Of a stretch of 64,000 nucleotides of DNA, positions 45,571 to 53,702 are shown one piece after another; within the stretch, counting starts at the first letter, position 1, and each line of letters starts with the position of its first letter. Made by a program: the position numbers and the translations under genes. A model generated the notes under the pieces. It searched no databases and was not told the origin of the DNA. It saw nothing but the letters and a program-made list of their open reading frames with translations. The stretch comes from Mycobacterium sp. ST-F2 (GTDB lineage Bacteria > Actinomycetota > Actinomycetes > Mycobacteriales > Mycobacteriaceae). The stretch is taken from assembly GCF_001905655.1 (NCBI RefSeq), contig NZ_JMHT01000017.1, positions 1 through 64,000 of the forward strand, read 5' to 3'.

Positions 45571-45885
45571 ATGCCGAGGCTCTACGACGACGCGGCGCGG
45601 GCGAAGCGTGATGCCCAGCTGCTGCAGCTGTACCTGGCGGGCCACAGCTACCGCGCCATCGCGGCGCAGCCCGGCCTGGGCCTCTCCCTGCGCGGTGTCG
45701 TCAAGGCGGTGCGGCGCCAGCTGGCCGGGCTCGACCCGGCCACCGCATCGGCTGCCTTCGGCGCGGCCTACCGGCGGGCGTGCGCGGGTGACCCGCTGGG
45801 CGCAAAGGCGCAGCGCCGCCTGCTAAGCGCGCTGGGCAGCTGCGGCGTGGCGCCACCCATCCCAGCCGCTGACGGGGCATCATGA
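45571..45885 (+). CDS. Helix-turn-helix protein of the element
   Basis: 104 residues from ATG 45571 (AGGAAAGGG upstream). DAQLLQLYLAGHSYRAIAAQ followed by SLRGVVKAVRRQL is a resolvase/sigma-region-4-like helix-turn-helix; the C-terminal half is helical. It may be a regulator or a small-terminase-like DNA-binding protein. Preceded by a palindrome it might bind. Confidence 0.6.
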   Translation: MPRLYDDAARAKRDAQLLQLYLAGHSYRAIAAQPGLGLSLRGVVKAVRRQLAGLDPATASAAFGAAYRRACAGDPLGAKAQRRLLSALGSCGVAPPIPAADGAS

Positions 45886-45958
45886 TTGCTGGCGGTGTAG
45901 CGCCAGGCTGAACCGCGCGCCCACAACGGGCGGTACCCCCGCGATGAGAGTTAGCCAG

Positions 45959-46432
45959 ATGCCGAAACGCAGCCCCTGGGCGAGCTACCACAAGCGCCAG
46001 CGGCAGATCGACTCCAAGGTGTTCGACATCGTGCTGTCCGCAAGCCACCCGTGCACCTGCGGCCACGTGCAGGGCTTCCACTGGAACACCGACGACGGCG
46101 AGAACCTGGGCAAGTGCGCCGACGCCGAGTGCCCGTGCGAGGCGTTCGATGAGGACACGTTCGCGGCGGCGCAGCTGGCCGCCGGGGTATTGCCCACCGT
46201 TGCCGCTGAGCAGGACGAGGCCGCCGACGACGACGCGCTGGCGCGGGCCATGCGCGAGCATGAGCAGCGCGAAGTCAGGGCCGACCAGACGTGGGACGAC
46301 ACGTGGGACCACGCGGTGCACGCCAAGCGGCCCAACCCCATCGGCAAGCCCCGGCGGGAGACGCTGGACGACCCCGACGCCATGGAGGCGCTGCGCCAGC
46401 TGGGCGGCAGCCCCGAGGATCTGACCGGCTGA
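45959..46432 (+). CDS. Cys-rich hypothetical protein of the element
   Basis: 157 residues from ATG 45959 (ATG 45944 is also in frame). HPCTCGHVQGFHW and KCADAECPCEAF provide Cys/His positions for a zinc site; the rest is acidic and helical with DDTWDHAVHAKRPNPIGKPR. This architecture occurs in actinobacterial prophages as a hypothetical protein. No function assigned. Confidence 0.6.
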   Translation: MPKRSPWASYHKRQRQIDSKVFDIVLSASHPCTCGHVQGFHWNTDDGENLGKCADAECPCEAFDEDTFAAAQLAAGVLPTVAAEQDEAADDDALARAMREHEQREVRADQTWDDTWDHAVHAKRPNPIGKPRRETLDDPDAMEALRQLGGSPEDLTG

Positions 46433-46482
46433 GAGCACGCGGCGGGCTTTCTAGAATCGTTTTCTCCGGATATCATCGCCGG

Positions 46483-46854
46483 ATGACGATTGATCGAGTG
46501 TCTGACGCCGAGCCATCGTGTAGCGCCTCGGGCTTTGACGCGGCAGCTGCCTTATTTCACAGCCTTTCGGACCGCGCCCGGCTGGCCATCGTGCGCCGCC
46601 TGGCACGTGGAGAAGCTCGCGTGGCGGACCTGAACGTCGAACTGGGCCTCGCCCAGTCGACGGTCTCCGCGCACGTAGCGTGCCTACGCGACTGCGGACT
46701 GGTGACGGGCCGCCCAGAGGGCAGGCAGGTGTTCTACTCCCTAACCCGACCGGAATTGCTCGACCTCCTGGCCTCGGCCGAAACTCTGCTCGCCGCAACC
46801 GGCAACGCCGTGGCGTTGTGCCCCAACTACGGAACAGGAACCACCGCCAAATGA
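46483..46854 (+). CDS. ArsR/SmtB-family metal-responsive repressor
   Basis: 123 residues from ATG 46483. Winged helix with FHSLSDRARLAIVRRLARG and the recognition helix AQSTVSAHVACLRDCGLV, and a wing near GRQVFYSLT. Cysteines at 13, 67, 71 and near the C terminus (ALCPNYG) could ligate metal, as in CmtR/SmtB sensors. It overlaps the transporter gene by 4 nt, so it most likely represses this two-gene operon until the metal binds. A small inverted repeat TCCGG/CCGGA sits just upstream. Confidence 0.85.
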   Translation: MTIDRVSDAEPSCSASGFDAAAALFHSLSDRARLAIVRRLARGEARVADLNVELGLAQSTVSAHVACLRDCGLVTGRPEGRQVFYSLTRPELLDLLASAETLLAATGNAVALCPNYGTGTTAK

Positions 46855-47489
46855 CCACTGAGGCCCTTCCCGCAGCTGAGGTTGAGCGGCTTACCCGCCG
46901 GGGCCTGCGGCTTGCGCAGTTCACCGTGGGCTACAACGTCATCGAGGGCGCCGTAGCCATCACTGCCGGACTACTTGCGGGGCTGGTATCGGTGGTGGGC
47001 TTCGGCATCGACTCAGGCATCGAGTCAATCGCCGCCGTGCTGGTGGGCATCCGGCTGGCCGCCCGGCTGCGCCACGGGCATGCCGACGAGCGCAAGGAGC
47101 GCCTGGCGCTCAAGCTGGTGGCCTCCACCTTCTTCCTGCTGGCCGCATACGTGACCATCGAGGGCATCCGCAGCCTGGTCAACGGCGAGCAACCCGAGCG
47201 GTCATTGGTCAGCATTGGCCTGCTGGTCGCGTCGATCATCGTCATGCCCATCTTGGCGGCGGCCAAGAAAAAGGTGGGCGACCAGCTGCAGGACAACCTA
47301 ATCCTCGCGGATGCTGCCGAGACGAGAATATGTGTGCTGCTTAGCATTTCGACACTTCTAGGCGTTGGCCTGTTCGAACTTACCGGCGCCGCCTGGCTCG
47401 ACCCGGTGGCCGGGTTTGTCATAGCCGCCTTCGCGATTCACGAGGGCCGCGAGGCCTGGGCTGGCGAGCTGGTGTGCGATGACGACTGA
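46851..47489 (+). CDS. CDF-type divalent metal efflux transporter
   Basis: 212 residues, ATG overlapping the arsR stop (ATGA). About six hydrophobic segments; FGIDSGIESIAAV and LILADAAETRICVLLS hold the acidic metal-binding residues of cation diffusion facilitators (D-x3-E in both). It lacks the cytosolic C-terminal domain of long CDF proteins, as in short forms paired with ArsR. Exports Zn, Co or Cd by proton antiport; which metal cannot be told. Last full gene before attR. Confidence 0.82.
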   Translation: MTTEALPAAEVERLTRRGLRLAQFTVGYNVIEGAVAITAGLLAGLVSVVGFGIDSGIESIAAVLVGIRLAARLRHGHADERKERLALKLVASTFFLLAAYVTIEGIRSLVNGEQPERSLVSIGLLVASIIVMPILAAAKKKVGDQLQDNLILADAAETRICVLLSISTLLGVGLFELTGAAWLDPVAGFVIAAFAIHEGREAWAGELVCDDD

Positions 47490-47610
47490 GGTTGACGAGG
47501 CGCTGGGGCTAGTCCAGGGTATTAGCGTGCACACCGCTCCCCCGCCACCCCTGTTTTCCCAGCCCAAGCACACGGCCCAGTGGGCGCTAGTGCGCGATTA
47601 CCTGGACTAG
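47479..47610 (+). CDS. 43-codon frame ending in attR
   Basis: ATG 47479, overlapping the end of the CDF gene, reads through attR in the same frame as sigA and stops at the copied sigA stop (QWALVRDYLD). It looks like a short frame that supplied the sigA ending in attP. Expression is doubtful; no ribosome binding site is clear. Confidence 0.3.
   Translation: MTTEVDEALGLVQGISVHTAPPPPLFSQPKHTAQWALVRDYLD
47592..47610 (+). other. attR
   Basis: GCGCGATTACCTGGACTAG, one mismatch to attL (C/T at the seventh base). The mismatch places the crossover within the last 12 bp if strand exchange is precise. The sequence just right of it should be the original sigA downstream region. Confidence 0.8.
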
Positions 47611-47625
47611 TCCCCCGGCTCAACG

Positions 47626-47660
47626 AGAACTGCCCCGAAACCCGGTTTCGGGGCAGTTCT
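47626..47660 (+). terminator. Strong hairpin, probably the displaced sigA terminator
   Basis: 17-bp arms at 47626-47642 and 47644-47660 around a single C, core CTGCCCCGAAACC/GGTTTCGGGGCAG. It starts 16 nt after attR. Before integration it would have lain 16 nt after the sigA stop. Confidence 0.75.
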
Positions 47661-47677
47661 GGTTTGCGCTCAATGGC

Positions 47678-47899
47678 TCAGCATGGGACGCAGCGTTCCC
47701 CGTTCCAGATCCAGCCCGCGCCGCAGCCGTGGTCGCCGGTTTCGCCGCGACAGTTCATCGGTTGCGCGGCGACCGTCGGCTGTGGACTGAACGTCGTTGT
47801 ATCAGTTGAGCTTTGCGCCGCCTGCGCGATGGATGCTGGGCCGACGGGCGCGACCAGCAGCGCCGCAGCGGCGAGAGCCAGAACAGTTTTGGTGTGCAT
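47678..47899 (-). CDS. Small secreted Cys-containing protein
   Basis: 73 residues from ATG 47899. Signal peptide MHTKTVLALAAAALLVAPVG with cleavage near AQAAQ, a short Thr/Ser/Pro linker, then NCRGETGDHGCGAGWIWNG and a final CVPC: four cysteines able to form two disulfides. Resembles small exported mycobacterial proteins without known role. Its terminator may be the hairpin shared with sigA on the other strand. Confidence 0.65.
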   Translation of the reverse strand: MHTKTVLALAAAALLVAPVGPASIAQAAQSSTDTTTFSPQPTVAAQPMNCRGETGDHGCGAGWIWNGERCVPC

Positions 47900-48042
47900 G
47901 AATGCCTCCGGCGTCGGGTCACGAGTTGGATTCGAACCGTCAAATTTTACGCCTGCGTCAGATTTATCACCAGATGCCGGACTCCCCCCGCCACCCGAAA
48001 ACCCGAGGCGGGAAAAGCTCTGTGTGTGAAAGGCTTTCGCGT

Positions 48043-48546
48043 ATGCCAACCTCGGAACATCCACTGGGCCAAGCACTCCTCGACGTCTCGGCTGAATGTT
48101 TCGCCGCAATGGCCGACATCCTCACCGTGCTCGGTGACGACCTCGCCAACCGGCAGCCCGACCTGCCCGGCGCCAACAGCTGCTATGCGATCGTCAACCA
48201 CTGCATCGGCGTCGTCGACTACTGGGCCGGATCTTTCATTGCCGGACAACGGATCCCACGCGACCGCGACAGCGAGTTCACCGCGACCGGCCGAGTCGAC
48301 GAGCTGCTGGACCGGCTGACGGCCCTGCAGCAGCGCTTCCCGGGCTGGGTCGAGATTGCGGTCACCGAGGGCATCCGGGACCGCGATCTGGCCGACGGGG
48401 TGCGCGGCGGCACCACGCGCGCCGCGGTGCTGGCCACCGCCAGCCCGGAGTGGACGCTGCTGCACATCCTGCACGACATCGCGCAGCACGTCGGGCACCT
48501 GGAAATCACCAGAGACCTGCTGCTCGCCGGCCAAGCGCAGAGCTGA
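48043..48546 (+). CDS. DinB-like/DUF664 four-helix protein
   Basis: 167 residues from ATG 48043. The DinB superfamily layout is visible: His in NHCIGVVDYW and a late pair in HILHDIAQHVGHLEITRDLL, the metal-binding histidines of mycothiol-dependent and related enzymes. It may be a mycothiol-S-transferase-like protein. Ends 6 nt before a strong hairpin. Confidence 0.72.
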   Translation: MPTSEHPLGQALLDVSAECFAAMADILTVLGDDLANRQPDLPGANSCYAIVNHCIGVVDYWAGSFIAGQRIPRDRDSEFTATGRVDELLDRLTALQQRFPGWVEIAVTEGIRDRDLADGVRGGTTRAAVLATASPEWTLLHILHDIAQHVGHLEITRDLLLAGQAQS

Positions 48547-48551
48547 CACCA

Positions 48552-48585
48552 ATCGGCCCCCTCCTCCGAGGAGAAGGGGGCCGAT
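48552..48585. terminator. Bidirectional hairpin, copy 1
   Basis: ATCGGCCCCCT (48552-48562) and AGGGGGCCGAT (48575-48585) around 12 nt. It lies between the DinB-like gene and the convergent phosphatase gene. The same arms recur at 50192-50225. Confidence 0.75.
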
Positions 48586-48601
48586 CCGTTTCGCGGAACC
48601 G

Positions 48602-50065
48602 TCAGTCGGTGCTGCCTGCGCCGACGTTGGCGTTGGCCTTGGCAGCTTCAGCCTTGGCAGCAGCCTCGGCCTTCTTCGCCTCAGCCGCAGCCTTCTTGGC
48701 CTCAGCCTTGGCCTTGGCCTTGGCAGCAGCCTTCTTCTCCTCGGCCCGAGCCTTCGCAGCAGCTTTCTTGGCGGCAGCGGCAGCCTTCTTCTCATCGGCC
48801 TTGGTGGTGTCAGCGCCAGCGGTGGAGTCATCGGCCTTGACCTTGTTGTCCGAAGCCGGAGCATCGCCAGCCTTGGCCGGCGAGTCGCCCGCCGCAGCCG
48901 CGGCCGCAGCCTTGGCAGCGACCGGAGCCGGAGCCGAGAACCCGGCCGGAGACACTGCCGCACCCGAGTGCGGAGCAGGGGTCTCGGTGCCGGCCGCAGG
49001 AGCCGGCGGGTTCAGCTTCTTCTGCAGGTTCTCGACAGCAGTGGTGACGCCGCCGATGACCTGAGCGTTGATGGCGCGCGCGAACTTGGCCGTCGAGAAC
49101 AGCGCATCGGCCGCGCCGTGGTTGATCGCGGTCAGGATCTTGCCCACGTCACCGGTCTTGAACGCCGAGGCGACGTCCTGCACCACGCCTCCGAGCTGAC
49201 GAGACAGCGTGCGGACCTGGGTCAGCACCTGCTCGATCGGGCCCTTCTGCATACCGGCGATCTCGACACCGTTCCAGTTCACCAGGTTCCAGCCGTCCTC
49301 GGGGTTGCCCTCGACGACGACGTAGTTGGTGTTGGACAACGGGTGCTGGGTGAACAGCATGATCTTCTGCTCGGGACTCAGATTCTTCGCGTTCATCATC
49401 GTCCAGATCATGATGGTGCCGCCGTGCGAGAACACCGCAGCGTTGCGATCGCCGTTGTCGTAGATCGTCTGCAGGGCGCCGTTGACCCGGTCCTCGAACT
49501 GGTGGCCGTTCAGCCCCGTGGTGCTACCGGGTGCGCTGGGGATGAACGCGTCCAGGTTCGGCGTGATCGGGTTGAAGCTGACGGTCGGAGGCGGCGTCAC
49601 CATCAGACCCGCCCAGGCCAGCGGTGCCGTCAGGTAGCCGAAGAGCGCTGCCCGTTCGGGCGTGCCTTCGTACATGCCGGCTTCGATCTCCTGGATGCCC
49701 GGCAACACTGTGATCGGCAGGCCCAGATACTGCGACATGGGCACAGCGGTCTGCTGGGTCCGGATCATCGTCGAGGCGTAGATGGCGTCGTAGTTGTTGT
49801 CGCCGAGCTTCGCCGCGATGTCCTTGGCCTGCTGCTGACCGAGGTCGGTCAGCGTCGGGCCCGGTGTCGACGTGTCGCCGAGCCCCGACAGGTTGCCGTA
49901 CGACTGACCGTGCCGAATGAACGTGATCGTCATGTTCTCGGCCGCCCATGCCGGCAGCGCCGACATGACCAGTAGGGCGCCGGCCGTCAGCGCGACACCC
50001 AGCCCCTTCAGTCCCCGCGCGCGACGACGATGTCCCGCGCCCTCTGAATTCGTGTGGTTAATGAT
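48602..50065 (-). CDS. Secreted histidine phosphatase with Lys/Ala-rich tail, copy 1
   Basis: 487 residues counted from an ATC at 50065. The paralogue next door has the same leader (GTGAGGAC) followed by ATG where this gene has ATC then ATT, so a non-standard start seems used. Signal peptide ends near PAWA-AE. FIRHGQS (phosphohistidine), STMIRTQ and FSHGGTIM are the histidine-phosphatase active site; the C-terminal 120 residues are Pro/Ala then Lys/Ala/Glu repeats like those of HBHA or histone-like tails. Likely a cell-surface phosphatase that adheres to anionic polymers; the substrate is unknown. Confidence 0.78.
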   Translation of the reverse strand: MINHTNSEGAGHRRRARGLKGLGVALTAGALLVMSALPAWAAENMTITFIRHGQSYGNLSGLGDTSTPGPTLTDLGQQQAKDIAAKLGDNNYDAIYASTMIRTQQTAVPMSQYLGLPITVLPGIQEIEAGMYEGTPERAALFGYLTAPLAWAGLMVTPPPTVSFNPITPNLDAFIPSAPGSTTGLNGHQFEDRVNGALQTIYDNGDRNAAVFSHGGTIMIWTMMNAKNLSPEQKIMLFTQHPLSNTNYVVVEGNPEDGWNLVNWNGVEIAGMQKGPIEQVLTQVRTLSRQLGGVVQDVASAFKTGDVGKILTAINHGAADALFSTAKFARAINAQVIGGVTTAVENLQKKLNPPAPAAGTETPAPHSGAAVSPAGFSAPAPVAAKAAAAAAAGDSPAKAGDAPASDNKVKADDSTAGADTTKADEKKAAAAAKKAAAKARAEEKKAAAKAKAKAEAKKAAAEAKKAEAAAKAEAAKANANVGAGSTD

Positions 50066-50191
50066 GTCCTCACTGTTCGACGGGAAGATATTTACCCGCG
50101 CGACAGTGCCAGCTCTGTAACGGTGATACAGACCACAATCCCGGCCAGCGGACAGCTTTGTCACAGTTCGGCGGCGCGGGCGCCGACGCGG

Positions 50192-50225
50192 ATCGGCCCC
50201 CTCCTCCGGAGAGAAGGGGGCCGAT
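50192..50225. terminator. Bidirectional hairpin, copy 2
   Basis: Same arms as the hairpin at 48552-48585 (ATCGGCCCCCT/AGGGGGCCGAT), just downstream of copy 2 of the phosphatase. The terminator was duplicated with the gene. Confidence 0.72.
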
Positions 50226-50248
50226 CCGTTACTACCCGAGACGAACTG

Positions 50249-51817
50249 TCAGTCGGTGCTTCCAGCGCCGGCGTTGGCGTTGGCCTTGGCAGCTTCAGCC
50301 TTGGCAGCAGCCTCGGCCTTCTTGGCCTCGGCCGCAGCCTTCTTGGCGTCGGCCCTGGCCTTGGCGGCAGCCTTCTTCTCCTCGGCCTTGGCCTTGGCAG
50401 CGGCCTTCTTGGCCTCAGCCGCAGCCTTCTTCTCGTCGGCCTTGGTCTTGGCAGCGTCAGCCTTGGCCTGGCCTTCGGCCTTGGCGGCGTCGGCGTCAGC
50501 CTTGGCCTCATCAGCCTTGGCCAGCCCATCGGCCTTGGCGGCATCAGCGTCAGCCTTGGCCTCGTCGGCCTTGTTGTCCGAGGCCGGAGCGCCAGCAGCC
50601 TTTGCCGGCGAGTCGCCGGCCGCAGCCGCATCAGCAGCCTTCGCCGCAACCGGAGCCGAGAAGGCAGCCGGCGAGACCGCCGCACCCGAGGCCGGGGCGG
50701 GGGTCGTGGCACCAGCCGGAGCCGGCGGGTTCAGGCGCTCCTTCAGGTTGTCGATGGCGCCGGTGACGCCATTGATGACCTGAGCGTTGATGGCACGGAC
50801 GAACTTGGTCGTCGAGAACAGCGCATCCGCAGCGCCGCGGTTGATCGCGGTCAGGATCTGACCGACATCACCGGTACGGAACGCCGCCGCGACATCCTGC
50901 ACCACCGAGCCGAGCTGACGGGTCAGCGTGCGGACCTGGGTCAGCACCTGCTCGATCGGGCCCTTCTGCATACCGGCGATCTCGACACCGTTCCAGTTCA
51001 CCAGGTTCCAGCCGTCCTCGGGGTTGCCCTCGACGACGACGTAGTTGGTGTTGCTCAGCGGATGCTGGGCGAACAGCATGATCTTCTGCTCGGGCGTGAT
51101 GTTCTTGGCGTTCATCAGCGTCCAGAACATGATGGTGCCACCGTGCGAGAACACCGCAGCGTTGCGGTCGCCGTTGTCATAGATCTGCTGCAGCGCACCG
51201 TCGACCCGAGCATCGAAGTCGTTGCCGTTGATGCTGATCGGTTGAGCCGCCCCACCCGGGATGGTCCGCGAGGGATCGGTGTAGTTCGGGTTGGCCGGAT
51301 CGAGGTAGCCGAAGCTGACGGCGTGGGTCACGGGATCCACGTTGATCTTCAGACCCGACCACGCCAGCGGGTACGAGATGTAACCGAGACCGGCAGCGCC
51401 GCGCTCCTGGCCGTTCTCGAACATGCCCGCTTCGATCTCCTGCAGGCCCGGCAACACCTGGATGGGCAGACCCAGGTACTGCGACATCGGCGCAGCTGTC
51501 AGCTGCGTCCGAACCATCGTCGAGGCGTAGATGGCGTCGTAGTTGTTGTCACCGAGAACACCGACGATGTCCTTGGCCTGCTGCGTCCCGGCTTCGGTCA
51601 GCACCGGGCCCGGAACCTGCGTGTCGATCCGGTTCTCAGCGTTCGCGGTCGACTGCGCGTGCCGAATGAACGTGATGGTCATGTTCTCGGCCGCCCATGC
51701 CGGCAGCGCCGACATGACCAGAAGGGCACCGGCCGTCAGCGCGACACCGAGTCCCTTCAGTTTTCCTGCGCGACGGCGCTTGCCGGTCGCGGCTTCAGCA
51801 TTTGTGTGGTTGATCAT
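50249..51817 (-). CDS. Secreted histidine phosphatase with Lys/Ala-rich tail, copy 2
   Basis: 522 residues from ATG 51817, with GTGAGGAC upstream. Same architecture as copy 1: signal peptide, FIRHAQS, STMVRTQL, FSHGGTIM, a conserved HPLSNTNYVVVEGNPEDGWN stretch, then a longer Asp/Lys/Ala tail (KADADAAKA and KKAAAEAKK blocks). The RHG motif reads RHA; that variant occurs in active members. Copies share long identical stretches, showing a recent duplication with tail expansion. Both are exported and probably act at the surface. Confidence 0.85.
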   Translation of the reverse strand: MINHTNAEAATGKRRRAGKLKGLGVALTAGALLVMSALPAWAAENMTITFIRHAQSTANAENRIDTQVPGPVLTEAGTQQAKDIVGVLGDNNYDAIYASTMVRTQLTAAPMSQYLGLPIQVLPGLQEIEAGMFENGQERGAAGLGYISYPLAWSGLKINVDPVTHAVSFGYLDPANPNYTDPSRTIPGGAAQPISINGNDFDARVDGALQQIYDNGDRNAAVFSHGGTIMFWTLMNAKNITPEQKIMLFAQHPLSNTNYVVVEGNPEDGWNLVNWNGVEIAGMQKGPIEQVLTQVRTLTRQLGSVVQDVAAAFRTGDVGQILTAINRGAADALFSTTKFVRAINAQVINGVTGAIDNLKERLNPPAPAGATTPAPASGAAVSPAAFSAPVAAKAADAAAAGDSPAKAAGAPASDNKADEAKADADAAKADGLAKADEAKADADAAKAEGQAKADAAKTKADEKKAAAEAKKAAAKAKAEEKKAAAKARADAKKAAAEAKKAEAAAKAEAAKANANAGAGSTD

Positions 51818-51930
51818 GTCCTCACCGTCTCGGGGGTATTTACGCGCGAGATCGTGCCAACTCAATGGCAGTGATTCAGGCCACATTCCCAGTGAGTGGA
51901 CAGATTTCTAAGAGTGTCGTTCATTTGCCG

Positions 51931-52314
51931 TTAACCAAGGCCACCGGTATCAAAATTTGCTGGTAGGACGGCGAAAACACCCTCGGTATCGGGTCGGTAG
52001 GGCATGGTCCGGGCCACCGCCGCGACGGGGAGCGGCCCGTACAGATGCGGGAAGAGCATCGACTCCGGATCCGTCGGCACCCCTGGCTCCCAGCGAATCG
52101 GCGACCCCAGCAACGCCGGATCACACACCAGCAGCACCAGGTCGGACCGACCGCGGTAGAGCCGGTTGGCCGGGAGATGGACCTGCCCAGGAGCCGACAG
52201 ATGCACGAACCCGACCTCGTCGAGCGACGGCGGCCGGAGCGCGCCGTCGAACTGAGCACGCGCCCAATCCGTTTCACTACACAGATGGACGAGGACCGTG
52301 GGCGTCGGGATCAT
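51931..52314 (-). CDS. DUF952 family protein
   Basis: 127 residues from ATG 52314. LVHLCSETDWARAQFDGALRPPSLDEVGFVHLSAPGQV in consecutive pieces, RSDLVLLVCDPA and FPHLYGPLPVAAV match the DUF952 fold (small alpha/beta, related to glutathione-S-transferase-like or ADP-ribose binding proteins). Function unknown. The upstream 154 nt before the DUF7455-like gene is a divergent leader. Confidence 0.75.
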   Translation of the reverse strand: MIPTPTVLVHLCSETDWARAQFDGALRPPSLDEVGFVHLSAPGQVHLPANRLYRGRSDLVLLVCDPALLGSPIRWEPGVPTDPESMLFPHLYGPLPVAAVARTMPYRPDTEGVFAVLPANFDTGGLG

Positions 52315-52468
52315 CCGGTCAGCCTGCCGCGCCCGCAACTTCAGCGATAGGTGAGACACGACACACCCGTGAACGCCCGGGGAACAACGCTGGAATCCAA
52401 ATCGTCTGAGAGAGTAGAGATGTGTAACCGGCAAAGCGCCCAGGCGGCGACGAGCAGAAGGAGGAGCC

Positions 52469-52657
52469 ATGAACGCAACTCTGACCGGCCCGACACTGAC
52501 ACGGGCCGACCGCTGTGACCGGTGCGGCGCTGCCGCCCGCGTTCGCGCTACCCTGCCGTCCGGCATGGAGCTCCTGTTCTGCCAACACCACGCCAACGAG
52601 CATGAATCCAAGCTGGTTGAATTGGCCGCTGTGCTGGTGGTGAGCAGCGAGGACTGA
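52469..52657 (+). CDS. Small zinc-finger protein, DUF7455-like
   Basis: 62 residues with GGAGGAG upstream. RCDRCGAAARVRATLPSG and LLFCQHHANEH give the Cys-x2-Cys and Cys-x2-His zinc ligands. Conserved in actinobacteria near sigB; probably a small adaptor or regulator. Confidence 0.78.
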   Translation: MNATLTGPTLTRADRCDRCGAAARVRATLPSGMELLFCQHHANEHESKLVELAAVLVVSSED

Positions 52658-52720
52658 GTGACCCGCCGGTCGCTTCAAATACGGTCCTGATGGGGTCTCT
52701 TCGGTAATGCTGGTCTGGTC

Positions 52721-53683
52721 ATGAACGACCAGACGCCTCCGATCAAGCCGACACGGCATCACGTGTTGCGCATCATGCGACGCGCGTTGGCCAAAAGCTG
52801 GGACGATTCGATCTTTGCTGAATCGGCTCAGGCGGCGTTCTGGTCGGCGCTGTCCCTACCGCCCTTGCTGTTGGGCATGTTGGGCAGCTTGGCGTACGTG
52901 GCTCCGTTGTTCGGCCCCGAGACGCTGCCGATGATCCAGGAACAGTTGATCGGGACGGCGAAGAACTTCTTCTCGCCGAACGTGATCAACGAGATCATCC
53001 AGCCGACCGTCCGTGACATCGCGGTCGGTGCCCGCGGCGAGGTGGTGTCCCTCGGGTTCGTCATCTCGCTGTGGGCAGGCTCGTCGGCGATCTCGGCGTT
53101 CGTCGACGCGGTCGTCGAGGCCCATGACCAGACGCCTCTGCGCCATCCGGTGCGGCAGCGCTTCTACGCCCTGGGGCTGTATCTGGTGATGCTGCTGTTC
53201 ATGATCGCGACCGCTCCGGTGGCCGCCATCGGACCGATGAAGATCGCCCAGCACATCCCCCAGACCTGGTCCAACGCGATGAAATACGGGTACTGGCCAG
53301 TGCTGTTGCTCGGCATCGTGCTGGCGGTGACGGTGCTGTACCGGGTATCGCTGCCCAAGCCGTTGCCGACCCATCGGCTGCTGCTCGGCGCCGTGCTGGC
53401 CACCGTGGTCTTCGTGGTGGCGACGGTGGGGTTGCGGTTCTATCTGACCTGGATCACCGAGACCGGCTATACCTACGGCGCGCTGGCGACGCCCATCGCC
53501 TTCCTGCTGTTCGCGTTCGCGCTCGGCTTCGCGATCATGCTGGGCGCCGAACTCAACGCCGCCATCGAGGAGGAATGGCCGGCGCCGGACACCCATGCCC
53601 GGCGCCTGCGCGAATGGCTCGAGGAGAAGGCCGACAACCTCACCAGCGACCAACCGACCGAGCGGGCCGAGCCGCCGGTCTGA
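52721..53683 (+). CDS. YihY/BrkB-family inner membrane protein (Rv2707-like)
   Basis: 320 residues with six hydrophobic segments, starting LSLPPLLLGMLGSLAYV. Motifs of the family include SLWAGSSAISAFVDAVVEA and TYGALATPIAFLLFAF. Once annotated as ribonuclease BN, now viewed as a membrane transport or virulence-factor family of unknown function. Same place as Rv2707 in the sigB neighbourhood. Confidence 0.85.
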   Translation: MNDQTPPIKPTRHHVLRIMRRALAKSWDDSIFAESAQAAFWSALSLPPLLLGMLGSLAYVAPLFGPETLPMIQEQLIGTAKNFFSPNVINEIIQPTVRDIAVGARGEVVSLGFVISLWAGSSAISAFVDAVVEAHDQTPLRHPVRQRFYALGLYLVMLLFMIATAPVAAIGPMKIAQHIPQTWSNAMKYGYWPVLLLGIVLAVTVLYRVSLPKPLPTHRLLLGAVLATVVFVVATVGLRFYLTWITETGYTYGALATPIAFLLFAFALGFAIMLGAELNAAIEEEWPAPDTHARRLREWLEEKADNLTSDQPTERAEPPV

Positions 53684-53702
53684 GCGCCTTGAGTCGCTGG
53701 GG

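Noticed and set aside
48605-48790. Repeats in phosphatase tails as intergenic repeats or CRISPR
   Set aside because: They are in-frame Lys/Ala codon repeats within two paralogous genes.
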